DNA of 60,212 nucleotides from Bdellovibrionales bacterium (lineage in GTDB: Bacteria > Bdellovibrionota > Bdellovibrionia > Bdellovibrionales > UBA1609). Below, one piece after another: positions 1 through 8,462 of the stretch. The stretch is from NCBI GenBank assembly GCA_016714165.1, contig JADJNU010000010.1, forward strand, positions 1 through 60,212, read 5' to 3'. The notes beneath the pieces were generated by a model. That model ran no database searches, was not told the origin of the DNA, and worked only from the letters and a program-made list of their open reading frames with translations. Numbering within the stretch: the stretch's first letter is position 1; each line of letters starts with the position of its first letter. Both the position numbers and the translations under genes were made by a program.

Positions 1-59
1 TGGCATTGAATGCTGAAAAGGGGTTTTCCAATAAAAACGTGGAGGTAAAAAACTCCTAA
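1..59 (+). CDS. 3' end of an upstream gene (partial)
   Basis: One frame is open from the first bases and ends with TAA at 57-59, encoding a tail that ends NKNVEVKNS. No start is visible because the gene begins before the window. The fragment is too short for a product call. The next reading frame starts 4 bp later, so the two could be co-transcribed; a GGAGG at 41-45 lies inside this tail, rather far (18 nt) from that next ATG. The call rests only on coding-like residues in an open frame and could be chance. Confidence 0.3.
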   Translation, partial: ALNAEKGFSNKNVEVKNS

Positions 60-63
60 TTTT

Positions 64-521
64 ATGAATATAGGAAGCGGTTCGAGGACTGTTGTGAGTG
101 AATGGGGCCTGCCGATGGCGCGTTCAGGTGAGCGACTACAAATGTGTTGGCGCTATTTGGCGGCTAAATCGGACAGCTCCAACTCTTCGATTGGAGAGAT
201 TTTTTTATGGAATGAAAGTGAGAGAGCATTCATTCGCGTGAGACCCTATGAGTTTACGCCGGAGGAAGATGATGTGGCTAAGTCCGGAGTGGGAGTCTAT
301 ACGGGTGCATTGAATCCTTGTGATCCTCATTTGAAAGTGAATAGTGTCTGTGTCCCAGTTTATTATGAAGCCGATATTTTCCTCCAAAAGTAAGTCCGCG
401 ATTTCAATCTGTCTCTCATCCTTCAACGGGAGGAGGATTTGGAAGTATCAACGGAAGTGTTTATTCGGCTGCGGTTGAAACAAGTTCAGAAGAGAGTGAT
501 CTGGGCGCTGGATCTTTATAG
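64..521 (+). pseudogene. Hypothetical protein, apparent -1 frameshift
   Basis: The ATG-initiated frame (64-393) encodes 109 residues and stops just after YYEADIF. A second frame, open from 369 to the TAG at 519-521, continues smoothly as PPKVSPRFQSVSHPSTGGG and ends SSEESDLGAGSL. Adding one T to the T run at 377-380 joins the two into a protein of about 152 residues. An alternative is a nonsense codon, because the original frame also reopens after its TAA, to 543. I do not recognise the family. No signal peptide is obvious. The frameshift may be a sequencing error or real decay. Confidence 0.45.
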
Positions 522-553
522 ATTACAAGTCAAACCAGCCTGAAGCGAGATGA

Positions 554-727
554 GTGTTGCAGTACTCACTTCGCTACGGTTTCGTTGCTGCTCTTGACTT
601 AAATCGACCCCTTGAGGGCCTAAAGCAATGTGGAGGTCCTGAAGTTAATCAAGTAGATTTGAAGCTCGAAAGAGTGGGTCGGCAAAGGCATACGCATTTT
701 CAGATGATCAAATTGTCGTCTGATTAA
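554..727 (+). CDS. Possible small or remnant CDS
   Basis: A 57-codon frame from GTG at 554 to TAA at 725-727 has coding-like composition (DLNRPLEGLKQCGGPEVNQ and LKLERVGRQRHTHFQ). It lies directly behind the frameshifted gene at 64-521 and converges on the pseudouridine synthase gene, overlapping its stop by 4 nt. No Shine-Dalgarno sequence is convincing, so it may be the tail of a larger decayed gene rather than an independent one. Function unknown. Confidence 0.3.
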   Translation: MLQYSLRYGFVAALDLNRPLEGLKQCGGPEVNQVDLKLERVGRQRHTHFQMIKLSSD

Positions 728-1374
728 TCTTTAGAAAAAAATTTGTCAAAATCTACGGGGGCCGGACATTCAATTATTTGTCCTACTATTTTAACGAAGG
801 AACAATGCAAAAACATTCGTTGCAATTGGTACCGGTCGTGTATCATTCGATTGTATTTTAAGTCGCCATACCGAGGATCACCAATCAAGTGATGTTTAGC
901 TAAGGCTGTGTGTTTTCGGATTTGATGTTGTCGCCCAGTAACCAACACAAATTTACAGAGAGAAAAATAACGGTTGGATCTCAGAACTTGAAATCTAGTC
1001 TCACAGGAAACCCTATCCTTAAAGGTGCCTTCAGGATTCCTACGACCCTCAGCTTTGTCCGTGAGAGGAGTAGTCCAAATGCCCTCACAAACATCGAGTT
1101 GGCCTCGAATAATACCAGTATAAATCTTTTCTACCTTTCTCCCTTGAAATTCATTGGCTAAATCTCTCGCACAATCCTTGGTCAATGCGATGAGCTGGAT
1201 TCCACTTGTTTCCTTGTCGAGCCGGTGGACAGGAAATAGGAGAGAAATGCCCATTTCAGCTTCAATTGTTGACAATAAATTTTCTGTGTCTTCACAACTG
1301 TGGACAGATTTCCCTGTTCCTTTGTTTACGGCAAGAAAATCACTATTTCTAAATAGAATCTCTAATTTGCTCAT
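724..1374 (-). CDS. RluA-family RNA pseudouridine synthase
   Basis: This enzyme would isomerise uridine to pseudouridine in rRNA or tRNA in the cytoplasm. The signature HRLDKETSG is present, with the catalytic aspartate in the RLD core, followed by the family's KxY segment (VEKIYTGIIRG), a QHQIRKH motif and GDPRYGD near the C-terminus. It is a single catalytic domain of about 216 residues with no S4 RNA-binding domain, so it is closer to the short RluA/TruC-like group than to RluC/RluD. I chose ATG at 1374 because the protein then begins MSKLEILFRNSDFLAVNKG, the usual family N-terminus; the frame extends to a TTG at 1440. No strong ribosome-binding site is seen at either start. Target RNA position unknown. 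Confidence 0.85.
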   Translation of the reverse strand: MSKLEILFRNSDFLAVNKGTGKSVHSCEDTENLLSTIEAEMGISLLFPVHRLDKETSGIQLIALTKDCARDLANEFQGRKVEKIYTGIIRGQLDVCEGIWTTPLTDKAEGRRNPEGTFKDRVSCETRFQVLRSNRYFSLCKFVLVTGRQHQIRKHTALAKHHLIGDPRYGDLKYNRMIHDRYQLQRMFLHCSFVKIVGQIIECPAPVDFDKFFSKD

Positions 1375-1527
1375 AAGGCACAAAAAATGCCGCAAATATT
1401 TGAATTTGGCAACAAGGGCCGCATTTGACATTTGAGTCAAGACAACGATCCCCCATCTAATATGTCATTTGGCCCAAAATACAGCTACCTACTAACCGGG
1501 CACAAATAAATGCAACTAAGAAAAAAA

Positions 1528-2031
1528 TTACTTGCAGTCCGGTACATCAAAGTGCTTCTTAAATAATAGCTTCTTTGCAGCGGCGTTACCGACGTCGCCT
1601 AAGACAGGTATTTCAAAGTGAAGAGACTGTTTAAAAGTCTTCGTTTCCCAGCGAATGCATTCGCCAAGTCCTTTGTTAGATCCCAAATCCTCCAGATCGG
1701 TACACACTTCCGTTTCATAACTCAATGGCAATCTGACGAGTCTTTTTCCATATTTGACGCATTCCAATTCCTGCACGTTTTCTTTGGTTGCGGGATGAGT
1801 GACATATGCTTCACAATAACTGATAGGTTCAATAGTTCGAATAAAATTATCTTTTTTGCACGTGTTGAGGAATCCGTGGCTGTGGGCATAATCGCCAAAC
1901 CGAGCGATAGGATCGTTGACCGTAACGTTGATCGTACTGACGATTTCACTCCAGTCGCTACTCGGATTAATATAGTCAGCTTGCGCACCTGCGATTATAA
2001 CGAAACTTATTAAGGTCATCAGCTTTTTCAA
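1528..2031 (-). CDS. Secreted or periplasmic hypothetical protein
   Basis: A 167-residue protein with an N-terminal signal peptide (MKKLMTLISFVIIAGAQA, cleavage probably after AQA). The mature part contains several cysteines (NTCKKD, ISYCEAY, LECVKYG, EVCTDL, GECIRW, VPDCK), an even spacing that suggests disulfides in the periplasm or outside the cell. The start is TTG at 2031, supported by a purine-rich GAGGGGG four bases upstream; an in-frame ATG four codons later has no site. I do not recognise the family. Confidence 0.65.
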   Translation of the reverse strand: MKKLMTLISFVIIAGAQADYINPSSDWSEIVSTINVTVNDPIARFGDYAHSHGFLNTCKKDNFIRTIEPISYCEAYVTHPATKENVQELECVKYGKRLVRLPLSYETEVCTDLEDLGSNKGLGECIRWETKTFKQSLHFEIPVLGDVGNAAAKKLLFKKHFDVPDCK

Positions 2032-2224
2032 AATGCCCCCTCTTTGTTGGTGGTTGAAAGACTGACTCGTAAGGTACGTTCATTCGGGAGACGCACTTGT
2101 CTATCGAGTCAATCAGAGGCACCACTAGTCGAATGGGGATGTGAGGTCAAATTAAATTGAAATCTATAGATGGAAAGATCGAATATGCTATGAACGTTGA
2201 AATTTTGATCCTTTCAGATCGGAA

Positions 2225-2252
2225 TTGACGATGTAAAAAATGTATTTACAAT
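2225..2252 (+). promoter_or_regulatory. Candidate sigma-70 promoter
   Basis: TTGACG at 2225-2230 and TACAAT at 2247-2252 are separated by 16 bp and match the -35 and -10 consensus well. It would drive the lipoprotein gene at 2429, leaving a leader of roughly 170 nt. The rest of 2032-2428 is AT-rich and holds no convincing gene. Confidence 0.45.
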
Positions 2253-2428
2253 ATTCTATTAGACAGAAAATGGAAGGGTACGGAGCTATCATGTCGATGG
2301 GTGGAAGGAGCTTATGCCAACGCAGAGATTTTTTTCAATACCATTTCATTGGAATTTTTTCTGTCACAATTTGAAATGAAAATTATAATCAAGAGTGCGC
2401 AGGAGATGAAAGAAGGGTTGGTTGGAAA

Positions 2429-3028
2429 ATGATAAAAATGGATTTTGTGTTGGTTCCTTTTGTTCTGATGGTTTGCCTTGTTGGTTTGACTTCCTGTCGA
2501 TGTAGCAAGCCTTTCATTCCAGAAAATGTACTCATAGAATTCGCGAATCATGATCTGTACGTTGAAGGATCTGATCAAACTTCCATTCTAGCGGGCTCGA
2601 ATTTTACGACTCGATTTCAGGGATCGGATTCAAGGTTAAAGGTCAGCCAAACTCATAACATAGACGAGGCAGATGCAGAGACTCGTGCACGAGATCGCAT
2701 TTACTTTGTAACTTCGCTCTATAGGACTCAGGTATCACCTTATCCAGACCGTCTGTCGAACATCATTTCTTGTGAGAGTCTTCCAGTCACAGATTCGCGC
2801 GAAATTGCAGGAGGTTGGGTTAAGCGCGTCCAATTGTGGGCTAATGAGCGATATACATTTGGAAGCTGCGAGAAAGGTCAACAGACGCAATTGGCCTTGG
2901 TGGTGATGGTTTATTGCAAAGAAAAGAAAGCCTATCTTGATCTGGAATACTTCTTGGGGGATAAGGATCATACCGAGGCTAATTTGAGTCGGGCAAACGC
3001 CTTTGAGGCTTCAATAAAGTGTCGTTGA
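2429..3028 (+). CDS. Lipoprotein, hypothetical
   Basis: A 199-residue protein with a typical lipoprotein leader: charged start, hydrophobic stretch VLVPFVLMVCLVG, then the lipobox LTSC with Cys about residue 23. It should be lipidated and anchored in a membrane facing the periplasm or surface. The mature part has no domain I recognise. Cysteines occur at ISCESLP, GSCEKGQ, VYCKEKK and KCR, suggesting two disulfides. It is a stand-alone gene with a candidate promoter at 2225-2252. Confidence 0.7.
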   Translation: MIKMDFVLVPFVLMVCLVGLTSCRCSKPFIPENVLIEFANHDLYVEGSDQTSILAGSNFTTRFQGSDSRLKVSQTHNIDEADAETRARDRIYFVTSLYRTQVSPYPDRLSNIISCESLPVTDSREIAGGWVKRVQLWANERYTFGSCEKGQQTQLALVVMVYCKEKKAYLDLEYFLGDKDHTEANLSRANAFEASIKCR

Positions 3029-3435
3029 TTGATCCTTAGAACTGATCTGTATCTCTTTTATCCAGGAGAGTTAGCTATGCTCGGAATTGGTGATCTTCAA
3101 GATTTATCTGTTTGATCTGAGCAAAATATTGAAACTAAGGCGCCGACTTTATAATGTAGTGCATTATTTTGATTGATGAGGACGAGGTATTTTACTCTGC
3201 GTAAATTCGCTGCGTTAGATTTTTCTTTGGACATGTTTCCATGGTCAACACTTGTTATATTCGATTTCAGCGAATTATCGCTAGACTTGGGGAGTTTTAC
3301 GGGGTCTTTGCGACTCATAGCAGCACAAATCAAAATCTGACCAAATTCTAAAATGGGAAATTAATGTCTTGATCCTCGCGGAGCACTATATTAACCAATA
3401 AAAGAGGGAAAAATTTCATACTAAGGGGGTAAAAG
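3029..3435. other. Intergenic stretch without a convincing gene
   Basis: The 407-bp gap contains a 78-codon minus-strand frame (3097-3333) with no ribosome-binding site and no recognisable motif, which I judge unlikely to be a gene, and a 12-codon plus-strand frame behind GGAGAG near 3065. The last part should hold the promoter of the GH35 gene; a good Shine-Dalgarno AAGGGGGT is at 3423-3430. Confidence 0.4.
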
Positions 3436-5868
3436 GTGCAAATATTAGGCATCTTTTTGGGTATTGCATTGACTTTTTTTCATAATGACCTTTTTGCCGA
3501 TCAAAAAGTGGAAATCAAAAACAATCGACTTCATGTAGGTTCCAATCCGGAACCATTTTTATTTGGGGCGGAACTCCAATATTTCAGACTACGAGCTGGC
3601 CATGGTGCGAATATTCCAGCAGACAAAGTTTACCAATTGTGGGAGAGCGCACTTGGACAAATGCGCCGGGCAGGGATGAACTCCTTGAGTTTTTATATTC
3701 CTTGGGATTTTCACGAGTATCGCGAAGGTAAATTTGACTTTAAGGGAACTGTGGACGAGGACCAAGACGGGAATCCAGATTATCCCTCCCGCAATGTCGT
3801 CTACTTCATAGAATTAGCTCGAAAATATGGATTCAATCGAATCATGGTTAGGCCGGGGCCCTATATCAATGCTGAATGGGGATTTCTGGGTTTCGGTGCC
3901 ATTCCGCTATGGTTTCATGAAAAGTATCCTGATTCCCACATGCGAAATCCTTTTGGTCGTCGCACGAAGCTTTATGATTACCACAATCAGGATCTTCTTC
4001 GATTGACGAAGAAGTGGTTTCAGGCCGTCTATGATCAAGTTCTGCAGGCGAACATGGGCGATGATAGTCCGATTGTATTTCTTCAGTTGGATAATGAAAC
4101 AAATTTTATGTGGCAATCAATTTACAATCACGACTACAGTCAGGCCTCGATGGATCGCTATCGAAAATATCTTACAGATGAATACTTGGTGATTGGAAAA
4201 GTTAACAAGATTCATGGCCGAAATTATCAGGATTGGAGCGAGGTTTTCCCTCCTGTAAAACCAGGAAATAATCTTGCCGAAGATGCTGATTGGTACCGAT
4301 TCAATGACTGGAGCATCTTCACTTATTTAAAAGAAATTCGAAAAATGTGGGAAGCGATTGGGATTCATGAACCACAGCTTCTCTTCACTCTTGCTGAGAG
4401 CTACAACGCTACTGAAAATGGACTTCTTCCGAATTTTAAACTGCGCTCTTGGCCTGGAAAAACAGGAATGATGACCGTAAATCTTTATCCTAAGACTTAT
4501 GAATCAGGTCAGCTGTTAAACCTGCCTTTTAAGTCAGACATTGATGTTAAGTCTATGGTGCAGGCCAATAAGTTTTACATTGGCAATCAGGAGTGGTTGC
4601 TAGGACCTGAAATTCAGGCTGGCTGGTGGCGTGGAATCGGCGTTTCGGAGGCTGCTCGAACTCAAACCTACCTAACAACCATAGGCCATGGCCTTAAGGC
4701 TCTTTTTGTATATTATTTTAGCGAGGGGCAAAATTGGCAACATGACTGGGCCTATCACCAGATCCGTCCGATATTTGACAAGCTGCTAGCAGATCAAGGG
4801 TTTGAATGGGTTCCATCCGGGCAGCTGCCAGATTCATTTTGGGAGGAATTGCAAGATCGTGTTGATGACAATATTGTCGTTGGATTCAATGCTAAGGGCA
4901 TCATATTGGATGGTCCAAATGCTGGCGCTGATTTGTATTTTGATGCTCCACTCGATGCTGAAGCTAATCCTCGCCCGCACTTTCATATTTTGGAAGATAT
5001 TGGTAATAAAATCGCCCAGCCGTTTGGAGATTTTTTAGCTGGAGCCATCGAGGTGTCCGATAAGATCGGGTTGCTTAAAGATGTAAATTGTCATGCTCCT
5101 TCTCGAGCGGGCCAAAAGGACAACGTCCTATTGAATTCCGATTGGGCTGGAGGACTATTGGGCTTTTTGCTGCAAGCGGGATACAATCCCCGTATACTTC
5201 ATGCTCATCTATTAAACGAGAAGTCATTGAAGGAACAAAAAATCGTGTTCCGCCAGGATTGTGGAGTTAGTAGTCATTCTTCGGCGATTCAGCTTAAGAA
5301 TTACGTCTCGCAAGGTGGCGTTCTCATCAATTTTGCCGAACATACTTTTCTAGACGAAATAAAGAGCCAGGACCCTTTGCTTTGTGAGAATAAGGAATTT
5401 GCGTCTTTGAAGCTTCAATGGCAGGTTTGCACTCTTGGAAAAGGTCTCATCCTTCAAATTAAGGATCCATTTTACAGTCGGGTAAATTCTGACGACTACG
5501 CATCCCTAACAAAAATGATAGATTATCAACGATGGATGAAGGCGGAAATACCTGCATCATGGCCAGAACCACGGTTATCTATTGTCGGCGGTGGAGATAG
5601 AACGGTAGTTTTCGGTCGGATTTCACCTTCAAAAACGGGACTTTGGATTACCGTAAAAACTGGTCAAAAAGCAAAACAGGCGGTTGCAATTCGTATTGGC
5701 TCCGAAACATTAGCTATTGCAGGTTTGGCAAACTCAAAGCTGACCATACAAAACGTCGTGAGCGGCGAAAAAATGAGACACCTAATCGAGAAATCCGGAG
5801 ATATTATCGTCAATATTGACCTTCAGTCTGAGGACAGTAAGGCCCTATTTGTCAGTCAAGAATTATAG
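3436..5868 (+). CDS. Secreted GH35-type beta-galactosidase
   Basis: Predicted exported glycoside hydrolase cleaving terminal beta-galactosides from polysaccharides. The 810-residue protein starts at GTG 3436 behind AAGGGGGT and has a signal peptide (residues 1-22). The TIM-barrel half carries GH35 hallmarks: RPGPYINAEW at 139-148, the acid/base region FLQLDNETN with Glu221, and the nucleophile region GPEIQAGWW with Glu392. Residues about 530-700 resemble the trimerisation-like (GATase-like) domain of large beta-galactosidases, followed by a beta-rich C-terminus. The acid/base motif is LDNE where the family usually has IENE, so substrate specificity may differ. The glycoamylase-like gene follows 39 bp downstream and is probably co-transcribed. 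Confidence 0.82.
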   Translation: MQILGIFLGIALTFFHNDLFADQKVEIKNNRLHVGSNPEPFLFGAELQYFRLRAGHGANIPADKVYQLWESALGQMRRAGMNSLSFYIPWDFHEYREGKFDFKGTVDEDQDGNPDYPSRNVVYFIELARKYGFNRIMVRPGPYINAEWGFLGFGAIPLWFHEKYPDSHMRNPFGRRTKLYDYHNQDLLRLTKKWFQAVYDQVLQANMGDDSPIVFLQLDNETNFMWQSIYNHDYSQASMDRYRKYLTDEYLVIGKVNKIHGRNYQDWSEVFPPVKPGNNLAEDADWYRFNDWSIFTYLKEIRKMWEAIGIHEPQLLFTLAESYNATENGLLPNFKLRSWPGKTGMMTVNLYPKTYESGQLLNLPFKSDIDVKSMVQANKFYIGNQEWLLGPEIQAGWWRGIGVSEAARTQTYLTTIGHGLKALFVYYFSEGQNWQHDWAYHQIRPIFDKLLADQGFEWVPSGQLPDSFWEELQDRVDDNIVVGFNAKGIILDGPNAGADLYFDAPLDAEANPRPHFHILEDIGNKIAQPFGDFLAGAIEVSDKIGLLKDVNCHAPSRAGQKDNVLLNSDWAGGLLGFLLQAGYNPRILHAHLLNEKSLKEQKIVFRQDCGVSSHSSAIQLKNYVSQGGVLINFAEHTFLDEIKSQDPLLCENKEFASLKLQWQVCTLGKGLILQIKDPFYSRVNSDDYASLTKMIDYQRWMKAEIPASWPEPRLSIVGGGDRTVVFGRISPSKTGLWITVKTGQKAKQAVAIRIGSETLAIAGLANSKLTIQNVVSGEKMRHLIEKSGDIIVNIDLQSEDSKALFVSQEL

Positions 5869-5907
5869 TGAGGTAAATACAAAACAAATGACCGGGAGGG
5901 TTGTTCT

Positions 5908-7251
5908 ATGCGCAAAGGAATTGTGCTCGTTGTATTGTCACTTTTGTGGTTTGACGCTTTAGCAGGACCTGAGTCCTTAGTCATGAGAAGGTACTTCGTT
6001 TCGACCTACCAAAGCTTAGAGTGCATGCGTGGGAAGGACGGACTTCTCATGGATAAGATTTTTGTAACCAATGAGAATAAACCCTGTCCCGTTGTTCCTG
6101 CGCCATATGTGGATACATCGCCCAGTAATATTGGTCTTGATCTTCTTGTTCAGGCCGAGGCCTTGCGTGATTCAATTCTTTACCGTCGAGCACTTAAAAA
6201 TATTAACACCACTTTGATGACACTTACCAAAATGAGCTACCATGTCGATAGCGGCCTATTTTTCAACCGCTACAGGGTCGATGGCACTCTTATTCCAACG
6301 GACTTGTTTGTTTCTTCGGTAGATAATGTTCATCTCTATTTGGCCCTTTGGACTCTAAGCCAGCCACCCTACTCTTTCGATGTTGCTAGGGATCTTGTGC
6401 AACGAATGAATCTTTCTATTTTTCACGAGCCAAATACTGATTTGGCCTACGGAGGAATTGAATATCGGCATGGGCAATGGAAATTGGTTGGATGGGGATA
6501 TCGTTACCTGGGAACTGAAGCTCGAACTATCTATGCGTTGGGGAGAGCTCTCCAGATTTTTCCCACCGCACGCACGTCCGACAACGTTGTGGCCGAACTC
6601 TTTGTCCATCCTAACTTAGGTGAATTATTTGGGCTTTGGGACGGAGGTACTTTCCAACTTCTCTTGCCGGAACTCTTGCTTAAAGAGAGTCAATACTCAA
6701 AGAAGTTTAATCAATGGTTTCATAACTATATCAATTTCGTCGAAGCCGAAAAAACAAGAAGGGGTCTTCCCGTTTTTCCTGCTCATTCAGCCTGTCAAAT
6801 CAGGGCCATACCAGATGACTACAATGGACATGTTGGTAGCCTCAGTTTAGTCAGTACATTCAATTTGGAGGCTTTAATTCCATCTATTCGAGACATTTGG
6901 GAGCAGGTCGTCTCTCCTCATGCTCTATTTCTTATGGCCACCGTTGACCCACAGCGCATGTTCCCGGAGATAAAGGGAATGGAATCTCTTACAGATGGAC
7001 ACAAAACGCTCTATCATCAAGAGCTGGGCTGGATGGATGGACTTCATGTGAATGGATCGATGAATGGGCACATTGTTCCAGCACTTCTAGCTTTAGATCA
7101 AACAATCATTGCCCTTTCTTTGATACAGTCAATGTCTTCCGATGGTCTTTTGAGTTCGGCGCGTCTGCTTCAGCAAGATCCGGCTCGAGTTGAGAGGCTG
7201 AAAGAATTCTATGGGGAAATTGAGCACTTGATGTCTCGCCGCCCTCAGTAG
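5908..7251 (+). CDS. Exported glycoamylase-like (DUF3131/GH144-type) protein
   Basis: A 447-residue exported protein with a signal peptide ending near residue 19 (WFDALAG). The body matches the alpha/alpha-barrel glycoamylase-like fold: an early SSVDNVHLYLALWTL segment (compare the SxVDNGxLAxxL motif), a middle GGTFQLLLPELLL, GLPVFPAHSAC, and a late LDQTIIALSLIQSM. Relatives act on beta-glucans (endo-beta-1,2-glucanase GH144) or related glycans, so a periplasmic or extracellular glucan hydrolase is likely; the exact linkage cannot be read from the sequence. It lies 39 bp behind the GH35 gene on the same strand, suggesting both work on the same polymer. Confidence 0.65.
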   Translation: MRKGIVLVVLSLLWFDALAGPESLVMRRYFVSTYQSLECMRGKDGLLMDKIFVTNENKPCPVVPAPYVDTSPSNIGLDLLVQAEALRDSILYRRALKNINTTLMTLTKMSYHVDSGLFFNRYRVDGTLIPTDLFVSSVDNVHLYLALWTLSQPPYSFDVARDLVQRMNLSIFHEPNTDLAYGGIEYRHGQWKLVGWGYRYLGTEARTIYALGRALQIFPTARTSDNVVAELFVHPNLGELFGLWDGGTFQLLLPELLLKESQYSKKFNQWFHNYINFVEAEKTRRGLPVFPAHSACQIRAIPDDYNGHVGSLSLVSTFNLEALIPSIRDIWEQVVSPHALFLMATVDPQRMFPEIKGMESLTDGHKTLYHQELGWMDGLHVNGSMNGHIVPALLALDQTIIALSLIQSMSSDGLLSSARLLQQDPARVERLKEFYGEIEHLMSRRPQ

Positions 7252-7286
7252 GATTTGATTTAACCTGAACCTGACTGACGGACCCT

Positions 7287-8309
7287 TTACTTGTGGTCAT
7301 TTTTTGGCGATACCGAAAGAATCTCATCGGTTATCCCTTTTTCATCTGGTATTATTTTTACCTCAGATAGTCTCGGTATCAAGGTTGACCAATTTTTATC
7401 TTTACTAAAGATGACCCTAAAGAGAGGAAGTGATTCTGCGACTCTTTTTGCGTTAACGAGGGAAACGGCATGCCAAAATTTCATTTCCAGGTTTTCGGGA
7501 AACATCTTTTCTGCTTTTCCGTAATGATTGAGGGCTTCGTCAATTTTTTTCTCTTCAATCGCTAAATCTCCTTGATTCATGTGCTCGTACGCCTTGTGTA
7601 AAGTGTAGAGACGCCTGAGTTCCAAAATTGGATCTGAATTGTCTTCAACGTGCAAATCGACGAGACGCCCGCTTGTTGATTGGGATTGAGAAGGCTGCCC
7701 TGCCACAACCAGAATGGCCGCAGATTGCTTTCCCCTCAAGTCACCTCCCGCAGCCTGTGCGGCCTCTAATGCCTTGAGCAATCGCTCAGCAAGGGGACCT
7801 TTGCTTTCCAGAAAGGCTCTCTCCATGACTTCCGGAACGCCTTCTTTTATCATCAGATTTGATTGAACAGAATAGTTCTCCCCGGAGCGATACCCGGCAA
7901 ATTTGATACATGACTTGCCGGAATGAGTGGCTACATTTCCCTTAAAATCAAGCATTGCAACCTGCCGAATCTCTGGATGAGGGTCGGCGGCCCTTATTGC
8001 CTGTAGTGCCTGCTTTGCTGACCAACCTTCTTCCATCAATTTAATTCCACTCGTTCCGTAGCGCGTATCTATAAAGGACTGAGTTGCTACAACACCAACA
8101 CCGGCTTTGCCCCAAGGCACAAGTGAGCCAATAGCGAACCAGTGTGATTGAACAGCCACACCCATCTCTCCCGTTCGGGGGTCTCGTGCGACAATGGAAT
8201 AGGTGTGTACGGGTCTCGTTGATTTTGGCCTTTCGATCGCTCTGGCTTCAGTGAGAAGCGAAAAGTGAAAGAGGGACAGAACTGAAATATAATAGATAGC
8301 CCTTTTCAC
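7287..8309 (-). CDS. DUF1028 (Ntn-hydrolase-like) exported protein with C-terminal TPR
   Basis: After a signal peptide (residues 1-24) the protein shows the DUF1028 pattern: TYSIVARDPRTGEMGVAVQS, FAIGSLVPW, GVGVVATQSF, then GYRSGENYSVQSNLM and AAGGDLRGKQSAAILVV. DUF1028 proteins have an Ntn-hydrolase-like fold and uncertain activity; some are found near peptidase or amidohydrolase genes. About 90 C-terminal residues form TPR-like helices (AIEEKKIDEALNHYGKAEK). It converges on the glycoamylase-like gene and is divergent from the GH10 gene, with an inverted repeat between the two starts. Family assignment is firm; biochemical role is not known. Confidence 0.8.
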   Translation of the reverse strand: MKRAIYYISVLSLFHFSLLTEARAIERPKSTRPVHTYSIVARDPRTGEMGVAVQSHWFAIGSLVPWGKAGVGVVATQSFIDTRYGTSGIKLMEEGWSAKQALQAIRAADPHPEIRQVAMLDFKGNVATHSGKSCIKFAGYRSGENYSVQSNLMIKEGVPEVMERAFLESKGPLAERLLKALEAAQAAGGDLRGKQSAAILVVAGQPSQSQSTSGRLVDLHVEDNSDPILELRRLYTLHKAYEHMNQGDLAIEEKKIDEALNHYGKAEKMFPENLEMKFWHAVSLVNAKRVAESLPLFRVIFSKDKNWSTLIPRLSEVKIIPDEKGITDEILSVSPKNDHK

Positions 8310-8338
8310 AAATTTCTCCGCTATTATTGAATTATAAG

Positions 8339-8371
8339 AAATGGCCGAGGGAGATTACAAAACGGCCATTT
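8339..8371. repeat. Perfect 9-bp inverted repeat between divergent genes
   Basis: AAATGGCCG at 8339-8347 and CGGCCATTT at 8363-8371 are perfect inverted copies with a 15-nt spacer. The site sits between the DUF1028 start (8309, minus) and the GH10 start (8463, plus). Arm and spacer size suit a dimeric regulator operator, or a hairpin in the DUF1028 leader. No T run marks it as a terminator. Confidence 0.4.
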
Positions 8372-8462
8372 GTGAGTCAAGTAGGGCTCGCTATGTTGTA
8401 TTTACAGAATATGCAAGATAAATTACAGGCTTGTTAGATTTCTTCTAAAGGTTTGAGTAACG

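Noticed and set aside
544..575. Imperfect hairpin AGCGA-TGAGT / ACTCA-TCGCT
   Set aside because: No T run follows and it overlaps a coding-like frame, so I did not call it a terminator.
3097..3333. 78-codon minus-strand frame between the lipoprotein and GH35 genes
   Set aside because: No ribosome-binding site, no signal or domain, and it sits in an AT-rich promoter region.
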